Shown: positions 14,650 through 21,881, numbered from the stretch's first letter. The stretch: 31,687 nt of DNA from AC-32 sp035455445 (GCA_035455445.1 DATIFC010000008.1:1-31687); one strand, 5' to 3'. Notes: generated by a model from the letters alone, not told the origin. Numbers and translations are program-made.

Positions 14650-15794
14650 TGCGTCTCCTCCACGCGGGCGCCGAACCCGCCCTCGGCCAGCTCGACCTCG
14701 ACGCGCTCGCCCGGCTCGACCGCAGAGCCCGAGCGGACGATCCCGTCGCGGCCGCGGACGATGGCGTAGCCGCGCTCGAGCGTCGCCCGCGGTGAGAGCG
14801 CGCGCAGGCGGCCCGCCGTCTGCTCCAGGCGCGCGCGACCGCGCTCGACGAGCAGGCGCGGGGCGCGGCCGAGGCGCTCGTGGGCCTGGTCGAGTCGCTG
14901 CCGACCGCGCTCGAGGCTGCGCCGTGCTCCGCGCTCCAGGCCGGAGCGGGAGCGGTCGAGGCGCTCCAGGAGCTGCGCGAGGTCGGGCACGACCAGGCGA
15001 CCGGCCACGCTCGGCGTGGAGGCGCGGACGTCCGCCGCGAGGTCGCAGAGCGGCGTGTCCTGCTCGTGGCCCACTGCGCTCACGACCGGGACAGGGTACT
15101 CAGCGATCGCGCGCACGAGCCGCTCGTCGCTGAACGGCAGCAAATCCTCGAAGCTGCCCCCGCCGCGGGCCACGACGACGACGTCCACGCCTTCTCGGCA
15201 GAGCGCGCGCAACGCCTCGACCACGGCGCCCGCCGCGCGAGGGCCCTGCACGTAGGTTTCGGCGACGAGCACGTTCGCCGGGGGGAAGCGCGCGGTTACG
15301 GCGGTCAGGACGTCGCGCTTGGCGGCCGCGTCGTTGCCGGTGACGAGGCCGATCCGCTGCGGCAGGAGCGGCAGCGGCCGCTTCCGCTCGGCCGCGAACA
15401 GGCCCTCGTCTGCGAGCTTGCGCTTCAGCCGCTCCAGGGCCGCCAGGTGCTCGCCGAGGCCGAAGCGCTCGAGCGAGAGCGCACGCAGCCGGAACTCGCC
15501 GCGCGCCTCGAACAGCTCCGGCCGCCCGTAGGCGTGCACGCGGTCGCCGTCGGCGAGCTCGAGCCGTAGCGCGTCGAACTGGCCGCGCGGCATCGAGACC
15601 CCGAGGCAGGAGCCGTCCTGCGGATCCTTGAGGGTGAAGAAGACGCTCGCCCAGCGCGCCGAGCGGCGAAGCTCCGTGACCTCGCCCTCGACCCAGACCG
15701 TCGGCAGCCGGGACAGCCAGGAGGAGACGCCGCGGTTGAACGCGCCGACCGAGTAGACCTTGCGGTCGCCGTAGGCGGTGGCCTCGACCTTCAC
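14646..15794 (-). CDS. xseA: Exodeoxyribonuclease VII large subunit
   Basis: 382-aa catalytic subunit. An N-terminal OB-fold (VGAFNRGVSSWLSRLPTVWVEGEVTELRRSARWASVFFTLKD) spans ~15-105. The Exonuc_VII_L nuclease domain follows, with RIGLVTGNDAAAKRDVLTAVTARFP, VVVVARGGGSFEDLLPFSDERLVRAIAEYPVPVVSAVGHEQDTPLCDLAADVRASTPS. A helical, Arg-rich C-terminal segment (~280-350) is shorter than in Escherichia coli XseA (about 450 aa), common in actinobacteria. In the family the holoenzyme cuts ssDNA into acid-soluble oligonucleotides during repair. ATG or GTG usage at 15794 places the start just before the OB-fold. It is transcribed with xseB and probably with the sensor-sigma genes downstream. Confidence 0.95.
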   Translation of the reverse strand: MKVEATAYGDRKVYSVGAFNRGVSSWLSRLPTVWVEGEVTELRRSARWASVFFTLKDPQDGSCLGVSMPRGQFDALRLELADGDRVHAYGRPELFEARGEFRLRALSLERFGLGEHLAALERLKRKLADEGLFAAERKRPLPLLPQRIGLVTGNDAAAKRDVLTAVTARFPPANVLVAETYVQGPRAAGAVVEALRALCREGVDVVVVARGGGSFEDLLPFSDERLVRAIAEYPVPVVSAVGHEQDTPLCDLAADVRASTPSVAGRLVVPDLAQLLERLDRSRSGLERGARRSLERGRQRLDQAHERLGRAPRLLVERGRARLEQTAGRLRALSPRATLERGYAIVRGRDGIVRSGSAVEPGERVEVELAEGGFGARVEETQ

Positions 15795-15821
15795 GAGGCC
15801 AGGATACGGTGCGCCCCGCGG

Positions 15822-16016
15822 CTAGATAAGGATTTCCGCGGCCGTCTCGGGCGAGCAGCCCTGGGCGATCAGGTCGACCGCGTGATGCAGGTCGGCGTCG
15901 CTGTGGGCGACCTTCTCGGCCAGCGGCAGCGGGTACCCGGCCTCCATGAGCACGTGCAGGCGCCAGCTCTCGACTTTCGCCTGCTCGTCCCGTGGTGTCT
16001 CGGTGATCTGGCTCAT
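15822..16016 (-). CDS. Conserved 64-aa hypothetical protein
   Basis: Small soluble helical protein: MSQITETPRDEQAKVESWRLHVLMEAGYPLPLAEKVAHSDADLHHAVDLIAQGCSPETAAEILI in overview, with the WRLHVLMEAGYPLPLAEKVA core at about residues 18-37. This pattern is familiar from many actinobacterial small hypotheticals; no function is established as far as I know. It lies 27 bp upstream of xseA on the same strand. Confidence 0.8.
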   Translation of the reverse strand: MSQITETPRDEQAKVESWRLHVLMEAGYPLPLAEKVAHSDADLHHAVDLIAQGCSPETAAEILI

Positions 16017-16069
16017 CGGCGTTCGGGTGAGTTCGTTCTGTCCTAGACGAACCCTGCTTGCGTTAGTTG

Positions 16070-16093
16070 GCAGTTCCGCGCTTCAGGAACTGC
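16070..16093 (-). terminator. 8-bp hairpin over the stop codon of the coiled-coil gene
   Basis: GCAGTTCC (16070-16077) pairs with GGAACTGC (16086-16093) around an 8-nt loop that contains the stop codon of the gene ending at 16083. In a packed gene string this may cause partial termination or mRNA 3'-end stabilisation rather than full termination. Confidence 0.35.
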
Positions 16094-17438
16094 GAAACGT
16101 GGGGGCGAAGCGCGAGCCGGCCTCGTTGAGCGCCTCGTCGATGCGGCGCTGGAGGTCCTGCAGGCGGGCGTCGAGCGCCGTGCGCTCCGCCTCCGCTTCC
16201 GCGGCGAGAGACTGGACCTGGGCTCGCAGGGCGACCTCCGCGTCGGCGACGCGGCGCTGCAGGTCGGCGACGAGCTCGTCCCGCTCCTGCTCGAGCGTGT
16301 TGCCGATCTGCGAGAGCTTCCGCTCCAGCCGCTGCCCGCCCGCGTCGGCGACGTGAGCGAGGCGCTCGGCGAGCACGCCCTGCGCCTCCTTCGAGAAGTG
16401 GGCCACCGCGCGGTCGAGCTCGCGGGAGAGCCGCTGCGCCGCGTCGTCGCGCGAGGCGCGGATCGCGTCGGCGAACTGCTTCGAGACTGCCTCGGAGAAG
16501 CTGTCCGCCGTTCGCTCGACGACGCGCTTGAGCTGGTCGAGCTGCCGGCGCTCGATGTCGGCGAACCCGGCCTGGATGCGCTGGATAGCCTCGGCCTCCT
16601 CCGCCGCGACCCGCTCGCGCAGCTCGATCTCGCGCCGGCGCAGGCGCTCGGCCACCTCGTGCAGCGCGCGCCGCCGGTCGCGCTCGTGCGACTCGAGCTG
16701 CTCGCGCGCCCCGGCGGCGATCTCGTCGGCGGTGGAGGCGAAGTGGGCCTCGACCGCCGCCAGCCGCTCGCGCTGCGCCTCGCTCGCGGCGTCGAGGCGC
16801 TCGGTGTCGAGGGCGAGCCTCGACTCGGCCTCGGCCATCAGCTGCTTCTGCCGCTGCGCGAGCGTCTTCAGCTGCGCCGAGAGGGCCTGCTCGGCGCGTT
16901 CGATGTCGGTCGACAGCTCGGCGAGCCGCTGGGCCACGCGCCGCTCGACCTTCGCCAGCGCCTCGCCGAGCTCCGCGCTCGCGAGGTGCTCGCGCTTGCC
17001 GAGGGCGGCCCGCCTCTCCTCGGCGATGCGCCGCTCCTCGGCCACGAGCATCGAGAGCGAGTCGGCGCGGGCGCGCGCGAGCGTGCGCTCGAGCTCGGCC
17101 GAGCGTGCGTCCACCTCGGCGGTGACGACGGCGTCGAAGCGGCTCTCCGCGTCGTCGAGCCGCCGGTCGACCTCCTGCGCCCGCCCGACGAGTCGGTGCA
17201 GCGCGAGCGTCCCGAGCTCGAAGGCCGCGCAGACGGTGAGACCGGCAGCCGCGACGGCGAGCTCGCGCGTGGGCTCGAGTGCGAAGACGACCCAGCCGGC
17301 GAGGGCGGCCAGCGCGACGGCCCAGGTCAGCGCGAGGAGCAGCGTGCGCGAGGCGCGGCCGGCGAGGGCCGCGACTGCGGACGCGAACACGGCGACGACC
17401 GCGGCCGCGAAGACGAGCTCGAGGACCTCCGCGCGCAC
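16083..17438 (-). CDS. Membrane-anchored long coiled-coil protein
   Basis: 451-aa protein with three N-terminal hydrophobic segments (about residues 8-26, 33-52 and 60-80) and then a charged Ala/Glu/Arg-rich coiled coil from ~90 to ~440 with heptad character (AERTLARARADSLSMLVAEERRIAEERRAAL, KVERRVAQRLAELSTDIERAEQALSAQL). No enzymatic motif is seen. The layout suggests a membrane-tethered structural or scaffolding protein, reminiscent of RmuC-like or polar-growth coiled coils but not assignable to them. Its 3' hairpin is noted separately. It is 9 bases downstream of the UbiA-like gene, consistent with one transcript. Confidence 0.78.
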   Translation of the reverse strand: MRAEVLELVFAAAVVAVFASAVAALAGRASRTLLLALTWAVALAALAGWVVFALEPTRELAVAAAGLTVCAAFELGTLALHRLVGRAQEVDRRLDDAESRFDAVVTAEVDARSAELERTLARARADSLSMLVAEERRIAEERRAALGKREHLASAELGEALAKVERRVAQRLAELSTDIERAEQALSAQLKTLAQRQKQLMAEAESRLALDTERLDAASEAQRERLAAVEAHFASTADEIAAGAREQLESHERDRRRALHEVAERLRRREIELRERVAAEEAEAIQRIQAGFADIERRQLDQLKRVVERTADSFSEAVSKQFADAIRASRDDAAQRLSRELDRAVAHFSKEAQGVLAERLAHVADAGGQRLERKLSQIGNTLEQERDELVADLQRRVADAEVALRAQVQSLAAEAEAERTALDARLQDLQRRIDEALNEAGSRFAPTFRSS

Positions 17439-17447
17439 GAGGTCATG

Positions 17448-18182
17448 CTACGCCAGCCTGAGCACGAGCAGCGCGGCCGCCAGGGCGACGTTCGCCGCCG
17501 CGAGGAGCTGCAGCGCGCGTTCCGGCGCGGCGGTCAGCGTCGCACGGCTGACGGGCTCGCTGCCGCCGTCGCGGAGCTCGATCGTCCCGCGCACGTCGGC
17601 CACGCGGCGGCGGAGGTGCCGCACCGGGGTCGAGAGCACCGACTGGGCGTAGCTCATCAGCGTCGCGAAGGCCGCCGCGAGCAGGGCCTCCCAGGTGATC
17701 GTCCCCGCGCAGGCGAAGTAGCCGGTGAGCAGCGGGAAGGCGCCCCAGGCGAGCGCGAACCCCAGGCCGTTGTGGATCGCGCCTCCGAAGAGCTCGAGGT
17801 TGTAGGCGGGCACGAGCGCCGCGCCGACGGCGACGAAGGCGAGCAGCCAGCCGTCGAAGGCGAGCGCGCCGGCGATCCCGATCGCGACCGCGGCGGCGAG
17901 CGGCACGACGGTCAGCCCGATCAGCACGCGGTCGGGGATGCGCGTCGCGAGCGGCCGCCCGTTGAGCTCGTCCAGCGCGTGCGCGGAGATGCCGAGGGCG
18001 AGGAAGAACGCCGCCGCCGCGGCGGCGAGCCGGCCCTCGTAGAGGCGAGGCGCGAGGCAGGCGCCGATCGCCACGTAGCTCAGGTGCCAGGCCGTGTACG
18101 GAGGGTGCAGCAGCGTGACGTAGTCGCGCCAGCCGCCCGGGGCGAGCGCGTAGAACGCCGGCCGCGCGCGGGCCTCGGTCAC
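17448..18182 (-). CDS. Polytopic membrane protein, UbiA-prenyltransferase-like
   Basis: About 244 aa with seven or so hydrophobic segments. The N-terminus WRDYVTLLHPPYTAWHLSYVAIGACLAPR and the segment FFLALGISAHALDELNGRPL resemble the layout of UbiA-type prenyltransferases, but the canonical NDxxDxxxD and DxxxD motifs are not intact, so enzymatic activity is uncertain. The GTG at 18182 overlaps the methyltransferase stop (GTGA), so a long upstream extension is rejected. Pairing with a UbiE-like methyltransferase hints at a quinone or other isoprenoid-lipid pathway, which is inference. Confidence 0.65.
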   Translation of the reverse strand: MTEARARPAFYALAPGGWRDYVTLLHPPYTAWHLSYVAIGACLAPRLYEGRLAAAAAAFFLALGISAHALDELNGRPLATRIPDRVLIGLTVVPLAAAVAIGIAGALAFDGWLLAFVAVGAALVPAYNLELFGGAIHNGLGFALAWGAFPLLTGYFACAGTITWEALLAAAFATLMSYAQSVLSTPVRHLRRRVADVRGTIELRDGGSEPVSRATLTAAPERALQLLAAANVALAAALLVLRLA

Positions 18183-18892
18183 CGGCGCCGGCCCCAGAGC
18201 ACGGTGCAGCCGCCGAGGCTCAGCCGGCGGGCGCGCACGTCCTCGAAGCCGGCCTCGCGCAGCGCCGAGAGCAGGCGCGGAACCGGCCAGCGCTCGTCGA
18301 AGTCGCGGATGCTGCCGCCGAGGAAGCGCCCGACCTCGTGCCAGCCGGGCGAGATGGCGCGGCCGAGCACCGGCAGGCCGACGTCGACCCAGAGGTCCCA
18401 GGCGGCGCGGGGGAGGGCCGCGGGCGGGACGCCGAAGTCGAGCAGCGCCCCTGTCGCGCCCGGCCGCAGCACGCGGGCGAGCTCGCGCAGCCCGGCCGGC
18501 AGGTCGTCGAGGTAGCGCAGCAGGTACGCGGCGGTGAGCCCGTCGAACGTCCCGTCCTCGAAGGGGAGCTCCCGGGCGCCCGCCTCGACGAGCCGAACTC
18601 GCGTCGTCTCGGCTGCCAGCACCAGCCGCCGCCGCGCCTCGGCCAGCATCTCCGGGCTCTGGTCGACGCCGACCACCGCGCAGCCCGTCTGCCGCACTAG
18701 CTCGAGCGCGACCGCGGCGGTGCCGGTCGCGACGTCGAGCACCGTGTCCTCCGGGCCCACGGGCAGGCGCGAGACGAGAAACCGCCGCCAGCGCGGGTCC
18801 TGGCCGAACGAGAGCGTGTTCGCGTAGCGGTCGTAGGTCGGGCCGAGCGGGGCGAAGAGGCCGCGTGCGAGCTCGGTGCGCGTCCCTGCCAC
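18179..18892 (-). CDS. Class I SAM-dependent methyltransferase, UbiE/MenG-like
   Basis: 237-aa methyltransferase. The N-terminus GLFAPLGPTYDRYANTLSFGQDPRWRRFLVSRL matches the UbiE/MenG opening. Motif I is VLDVATGTAAVALEL (~50-64), the acidic motif II end VVGVDQSPEMLAEARRRL (~73-90), and the post-motif region FEDGTFDGLTAAYLLRYLDDLPAGLRELARVLRPGATGALLDFG is typical. UbiE/MenG proteins C-methylate the ring of ubiquinone or demethylmenaquinone precursors; a menaquinone role fits actinobacteria but other substrates are possible. The start at 18892 gives the expected N-terminus. It is the first gene of the long minus-strand run, with a dispersed repeat directly upstream. Confidence 0.82.
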   Translation of the reverse strand: MAGTRTELARGLFAPLGPTYDRYANTLSFGQDPRWRRFLVSRLPVGPEDTVLDVATGTAAVALELVRQTGCAVVGVDQSPEMLAEARRRLVLAAETTRVRLVEAGARELPFEDGTFDGLTAAYLLRYLDDLPAGLRELARVLRPGATGALLDFGVPPAALPRAAWDLWVDVGLPVLGRAISPGWHEVGRFLGGSIRDFDERWPVPRLLSALREAGFEDVRARRLSLGGCTVLWGRRR

Positions 18893-18900
18893 GGGTTGAG

Positions 18901-18965
18901 TCTAAGGCGCCGACTCGGCGGCGCCGACCAGGGAGGCCGGGCGGGCTTTGCTCGTCCGGCCGTCT
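18901..18965 (+). repeat. Dispersed palindromic repeat, copy 2
   Basis: 65-bp copy of the element at 8705-8770 in opposite orientation. It sits in the 85-bp space between the divergent methyltransferase (start 18892) and the gene at 18978, so here it occupies a promoter region. The inner hairpin keeps pairing through G-T wobble changes (GGCCGGGCGGGC-TTT-GCTCGTCCGGCC spans two halves), which hints at selection on structure. Confidence 0.75.
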
Positions 18966-18977
18966 AAGCTCGGGACG

Positions 18978-19391
18978 GTGAGGCTCGACCAGGACCTGCG
19001 ACGGATCGCGGAGGCGGCCGGAGCGCACGCCGCCCAGGGCGAGGATGTCGCGGGGATCGTCCCGGCCGAGCCGGTGAGCGGGCTGAGACTGTACGTCTGC
19101 GCCTACGGAAACGAGAAGGCGACGTCGTGGCTGGTGCTCGACGCGACCGGGGTGCCGGTCGAGGATCGCTCGCTCGTGCAGGACGCGGTCTCGATCGCGG
19201 CGCTATGCGAGATCGCCGAGGACGCCGCGGGGCTGGAACCGGAGGCGGCGCGGGTCGCGAGCCCCGCGCTGCTCGACGAGCTCGGGATTCGGGGCGGCGA
19301 GGCCGTCGCGGGCGCGGTGGACGCCGCCTCGGCCACGATCGCCGAGCTAGCCGCGGACGTCGAGCGCGGCTACAAGCTGCCGCTGAGCTAG
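18978..19391 (+). CDS. Hypothetical protein, 137 aa
   Basis: Soluble protein beginning VRLDQDLRRIAEAAGAHAAQGEDVAGIVPAEPVSGLRLYVCAYGNEKATSWLVLDATG, with later helical acidic segments (LVQDAVSIAALCEIAEDAAGLEPEAARV). Length 137 aa from GTG 18978; an upstream TTG would extend it into the dispersed repeat and is not preferred. No known domain is recognised. The gene ends 9 bases before the next one, so the two are probably co-transcribed. Confidence 0.75.
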   Translation: MRLDQDLRRIAEAAGAHAAQGEDVAGIVPAEPVSGLRLYVCAYGNEKATSWLVLDATGVPVEDRSLVQDAVSIAALCEIAEDAAGLEPEAARVASPALLDELGIRGGEAVAGAVDAASATIAELAADVERGYKLPLS

Positions 19392-19400
19392 GCTGGGGCC

Positions 19401-19688
19401 ATGGAAGGCGGCTTTCCCTTCGGCGGCGATCCCGAGGATCTGATGCGCAGCCTGCGCGAGTTCGCCGAGCAGCAGGCCGAGTCCGTGCAGGAGGCCCAGC
19501 GCGAGCAGTTTGCGACGCTGACCCTCAACACCGCCGTCGAGCTCACCTCGGCGGCCCTGCAGCAGGTTCAGGCGACCGGCGGAGCCGACGAGCAGGCCAT
19601 CGCCCTCCGCGACGCGATGCGCGTGCTCTTTCCCGAAGCCGTGGCGCTGGTATCAGCAGCGCGGCAGGGCTTCATGCGCGAGGGCTAG
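19401..19688 (+). CDS. Hypothetical protein, 95 aa
   Basis: Small helical, Glu/Gln/Ala-rich protein (MEGGFPFGGDPEDLMRSLREFAEQQAESVQEAQREQFATL and on), ending AARQGFMREG. ATG at 19401 is 9 bases after the preceding stop. The last 35 bases of the gene are repeated almost exactly 107 bases downstream (19759-19793), outside the gene. No domain is recognised; the sequence looks like a short coiled coil. Confidence 0.72.
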   Translation: MEGGFPFGGDPEDLMRSLREFAEQQAESVQEAQREQFATLTLNTAVELTSAALQQVQATGGADEQAIALRDAMRVLFPEAVALVSAARQGFMREG

Positions 19689-19793
19689 TCGCCCGGGACA
19701 GACGGCCGCGGCGGCAGAGCCGCAACGGCCTCCAGGCGGCATCGCAAGCGATGCCTCGATCAGCAGCGCGGCAAGGCTTCATGCGCGAGGGCT
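19652..19793 (+). repeat. 35-bp direct repeat of a gene tail, 107-bp period
   Basis: 19652-19686 (end of the 95-aa gene) and 19759-19793 match at 34 of 35 positions. Between them are a GC-rich dyad near 19703-19730 and a perfect 8-bp hairpin GGCATCGC-AA-GCGATGCC at 19738-19755. The spacing and tail duplication suggest a small insertion or an unequal duplication. Confidence 0.75.
19738..19755 (+). terminator. 8-bp hairpin downstream of the 95-aa gene
   Basis: GGCATCGC-AA-GCGATGCC, a perfect stem with a two-base centre, 50 bases after the stop at 19688. No U tract follows. It may end transcription of the two-gene unit. Confidence 0.4.
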
Positions 19794-19954
19794 GACCCCG
19801 ATCCGCTCTCCGGTGCGAGCCGGCGACCGGCCCCGATCAGCCAGCGGCCGAGCGTCAGGCGTACGCGTCGGCGCGGAACGATCGGGGACCAGTCGCTGCT
19901 CAGGCGCGCCGCCCGCTCCCTGGCGGCGTCTGTGCGGATCTCGTGCTCCAGCAT
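19760..19954 (-). CDS. Possible 64-aa basic protein, divergent from marR
   Basis: MLEHEIRTDAARERAARLSS at the N-terminus, then an Arg-rich RRRVRLTLGRWLIGAGRRLAPE segment; short basic helical proteins of this look are common in actinobacteria. Support for expression: ATG 19954 is preceded by the Shine-Dalgarno-like AGAGGAG with 8-base spacing, and a promoter-like TTGACG-N17-TAGAGT (minus strand, 20000-20028) overlaps the palindrome upstream of marR. Its last ~11 codons (SALAHEALPRC) are the antisense of the 35-bp tail repeat, so the 3' end may be secondary. Together with the repeat and hairpins it accounts for the 357-bp stretch 19689-20045. Confidence 0.45.
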   Translation of the reverse strand: MLEHEIRTDAARERAARLSSDWSPIVPRRRVRLTLGRWLIGAGRRLAPESGSGSALAHEALPRC

Positions 19955-19999
19955 CTCGGCGGCTCCTCTCGACGCAGAGTTTCTCGACCTCGAAGCAGG

Positions 20000-20038
20000 A
20001 CTCTACAGATTGAATATCTTGACGTCAAGAGATTTATG
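20000..20038. promoter_or_regulatory. Divergent promoter with a 14-bp perfect palindrome (probable MarR operator)
   Basis: TCTTGACGTCAAGA (20017-20030) is a perfect AT-rich dyad, typical in size of MarR-family operators, ending 15 bases before the marR ATG. On the minus strand it contains the -35 of TTGACG-N17-TAGAGT (20000-20028). On the plus strand TTGAAT (20010-20015) and TTTATG (20033-20038), 17 bp apart, could start a leaderless marR mRNA. Occupancy would block both directions. Confidence 0.65.
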
Positions 20039-20045
20039 GCCGAGA

Positions 20046-20570
20046 ATGACGACGGTGAAGGAGGACGAGCAGGACCACGTCGACCGCTGGCTCGCCTCGC
20101 ACGAGCTTCCCGGGGCGGTGGACCGTGAGGTCGAGGGCATCGTCGACCGGATCAACGGCATCCGCCGGCGGCTGAGCCGGATGCTCGACGAGACGCTCGC
20201 CGACCACGACCTGAGCGAGGGCGAGTGGAAGGCGCTCGGCCACCTCCAGCTCGACGGGGCGCCGCACCGCAAGCCGGTGGGCCAGCTCGCGAGGTGGGCC
20301 GACCTCTCGAGCGGCGCGATGACGAACCGCATCGACCGGCTCGAGAAGGCCGGCTTCGTCCGCCGCCTCCCGGACCCGGACGACCGGCGCGGCGTGCTCG
20401 TCGAGCTCACGGACGAGGGCAGGCGCGCGTGGGAGGAGTCCGTGAGTGCCCAGGCGGCGAAGGAGTCGCTCGTCGCGGCCGCGCTCACCGCCGAGGAGAA
20501 GAAGCAGCTGAATGCGTTGCTGCGGTGGCTGATGCTCGAGTTCGAGCGGCGGGAGAGCGAGAGAAAGTAG
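20046..20570 (+). CDS. MarR family transcriptional regulator
   Basis: 174-aa winged-helix regulator. N-terminal dimerisation helices precede GEWKALGHLQLDGAP, the recognition region LARWADLSSGAMTNRIDRLEKAGFVRRL, and the wing DPDDRRGVLVELTDEGR, all standard MarR motifs. These proteins bind palindromes as dimers and release on binding a ligand, often phenolic. ATG 20046 (MTTVKEDEQDHVDRW) is chosen because it follows the 14-bp palindrome and promoter-like boxes; upstream in-frame codons would extend through the operator. It is convergent with the heliorhodopsin gene, with a single base between the stop codons. Confidence 0.9.
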   Translation: MTTVKEDEQDHVDRWLASHELPGAVDREVEGIVDRINGIRRRLSRMLDETLADHDLSEGEWKALGHLQLDGAPHRKPVGQLARWADLSSGAMTNRIDRLEKAGFVRRLPDPDDRRGVLVELTDEGRRAWEESVSAQAAKESLVAAALTAEEKKQLNALLRWLMLEFERRESERK

Positions 20571-20571
20571 C

Positions 20572-21378
20572 TCAGACGGGACGCAGCGTCCCGGCGAAGA
20601 CCTGCCACGCGAGTGCCGACTTCGCGGTCAGGCTCAACAGCATGTAGACCCGCTCGCCGTACAGGTAGTTGCGCCAGCGGCCGACGCGCTTGTACTGCAG
20701 GGCCATGTTGAGCGCGAAGACGTTGAAGAAGAGGAAGATCGAGACGTAGATCCCGTAGACGAAGCCGGGTGGGCCGCCGGGGCCGATTCCCGCGCCGATC
20801 AGGTAGACGCCGATCGCGACCCACGGGGCGGCGCCGACGATCACGCCGAACCAGTACGCCGTCCAGTCCGTGCGCGGCGTCGTCCGGTTCTGCACCTCCA
20901 TCACCCAGCCGAAGAGGATCATTGCCGCGTTCGCCGCGGCGATCAGGATGAGGCTTGCGACGTCGTAGATCCCGACGAGCAGTGCGATCACGACGATCAT
21001 CAGCGACGAGCTGAGCGAGTACTCCAGCCAGCGTGCGCGGTTCGTGCCGCGGCCGAGCTCGCGCCGGTACCAGCCGCGTCCGAAGGTTGCGAGCGACAAG
21101 TGCGCGGCCGCCGAAAGGAAGAGGAAGCCGGCGACGAGCGGCGCCACGCGCAGCTCGAACAGCGTGTCGCGGACGGGCTCGAGGCTCTGCGTGGACGCGT
21201 CCAGCTCCAGGAACGACGCGGTTACGGGGAGCGAGAACGACGTCGCCAGCAGGAGCATCAGCACGCCCTGGAGGAGGTGCAGAGCGCCGAGGCCCACGTT
21301 CCAGCGGTCGAGCCCGCGGAGGCTCCCGCCGCGCGCCTGCGCGGCGGGAGCCGTGGTTGCGGTCGGTGCTGCCGTCAC
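20572..21378 (-). CDS. Heliorhodopsin
   Basis: 268-aa seven-helix retinal protein of the heliorhodopsin family (inverted topology). The retinal Schiff-base Lys is K253 in LLSLTAKSALAWQVF, the counterion is E119 in ARWLEYSLSSSLM, and the His pair is H34 and H93; Ser249 lies four residues before the Lys. Spacing matches the characterised heliorhodopsin 48C12 (H23, H80, E107, S237, K241) with an offset of 11-13, from memory of the literature. Heliorhodopsins have slow photocycles and usually do not pump ions; proposed roles are light sensing or modulation of partner enzymes. The GTG start shares one base with the fasciclin stop (TAGTG), so expression is coupled. It is the last gene of the operon facing carH. 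Confidence 0.95.
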   Translation of the reverse strand: MTAAPTATTAPAAQARGGSLRGLDRWNVGLGALHLLQGVLMLLLATSFSLPVTASFLELDASTQSLEPVRDTLFELRVAPLVAGFLFLSAAAHLSLATFGRGWYRRELGRGTNRARWLEYSLSSSLMIVVIALLVGIYDVASLILIAAANAAMILFGWVMEVQNRTTPRTDWTAYWFGVIVGAAPWVAIGVYLIGAGIGPGGPPGFVYGIYVSIFLFFNVFALNMALQYKRVGRWRNYLYGERVYMLLSLTAKSALAWQVFAGTLRPV

Positions 21379-21881
21379 TAGCGCGCGGGGGGGATCAGCA
21401 CGCGGTTGACGACATGGATGACCCCGTTCGTCGCCATCACGTCGGCCTTGACGACCTTCGACTTGTTGACGAACACGTTCGAGCCGGAGACGCGGATCCG
21501 AACCTTCTTGCCGTTCAGCGTCTTCGCAGAGGTCAGCTTGACGACGTCCGCCGCGGTCACCTTGCCGGCGACGACGTGGTAGAGCAGGACGGCCCTCAGC
21601 TTCGCCCTGTTGGCGAGGAGCGTGTTCAGCGTCTTCTTCGGCACCTTCTTGAAGGCCGCGTCCGTCGGGGCGAACACCGTGTAGGGGCCGGGCTGCCGCA
21701 GCGCCGAGACCAGGCCCGCGCGCTTGAGCAGCTTGGTCAGCGTCGTGAACTTCCCGGCGCTGGTGGCCGTCGAGACGATGTCGCCTCCGCCGCGGGTGCT
21801 CGCGCCGGCGGAGGAGCCGAGCGAGGCCGCGGCGAGGGCGGAGACTGCGACGACGGCGAGCAGGAGTGCGATCTTCTTCAT
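21378..21881 (-). CDS. Secreted fasciclin (FAS1) domain protein
   Basis: 167-aa exported protein: a signal peptide at residues 1-27 (MKKIALLLAVVAVSALAAASLGSSAGA), then one FAS1 domain with the H1 motif PGPYTVFAPTDAAFKKVP and the H2-like end NGVIHVVNRVLIPP. FAS1 domains mediate adhesion or bind hydrophobic ligands, and some bind carotenoids. The ATG at 21881 has AAAGGA a few bases upstream. It lies 25 bp after the DUF378 stop and is coupled to heliorhodopsin. A cell-surface FAS1 protein made with a membrane retinal protein is an unusual pairing; a role in supplying or positioning a chromophore is speculation. Confidence 0.9.
   Translation of the reverse strand: MKKIALLLAVVAVSALAAASLGSSAGASTRGGGDIVSTATSAGKFTTLTKLLKRAGLVSALRQPGPYTVFAPTDAAFKKVPKKTLNTLLANRAKLRAVLLYHVVAGKVTAADVVKLTSAKTLNGKKVRIRVSGSNVFVNKSKVVKADVMATNGVIHVVNRVLIPPAR

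Noticed and set aside
16353..18515. 720-codon open frame on the plus strand
   Set aside because: It is antisense to the coiled-coil, UbiA-like and methyltransferase genes and reads as Arg/Glu/Gly-rich sequence with no domain, as expected for a shadow frame in GC-rich DNA.
17448..19028. 526-aa version of the UbiA-like gene
   Set aside because: The upstream two thirds is the wrong frame of the methyltransferase gene; GTG 18182 overlapping its stop is the natural start.
19127..19795. 222-codon plus-strand frame ending in the tail repeat
   Set aside because: It overlaps two better-supported genes in another frame and is Arg/Gly-rich; its shared ending AARQGFMREG comes from the DNA repeat.
20017..20030. 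Crp-type operator
   Set aside because: The dyad has no central 6-bp spacer as in TGTGA-N6-TCACA; a MarR site fits better with the adjacent gene.
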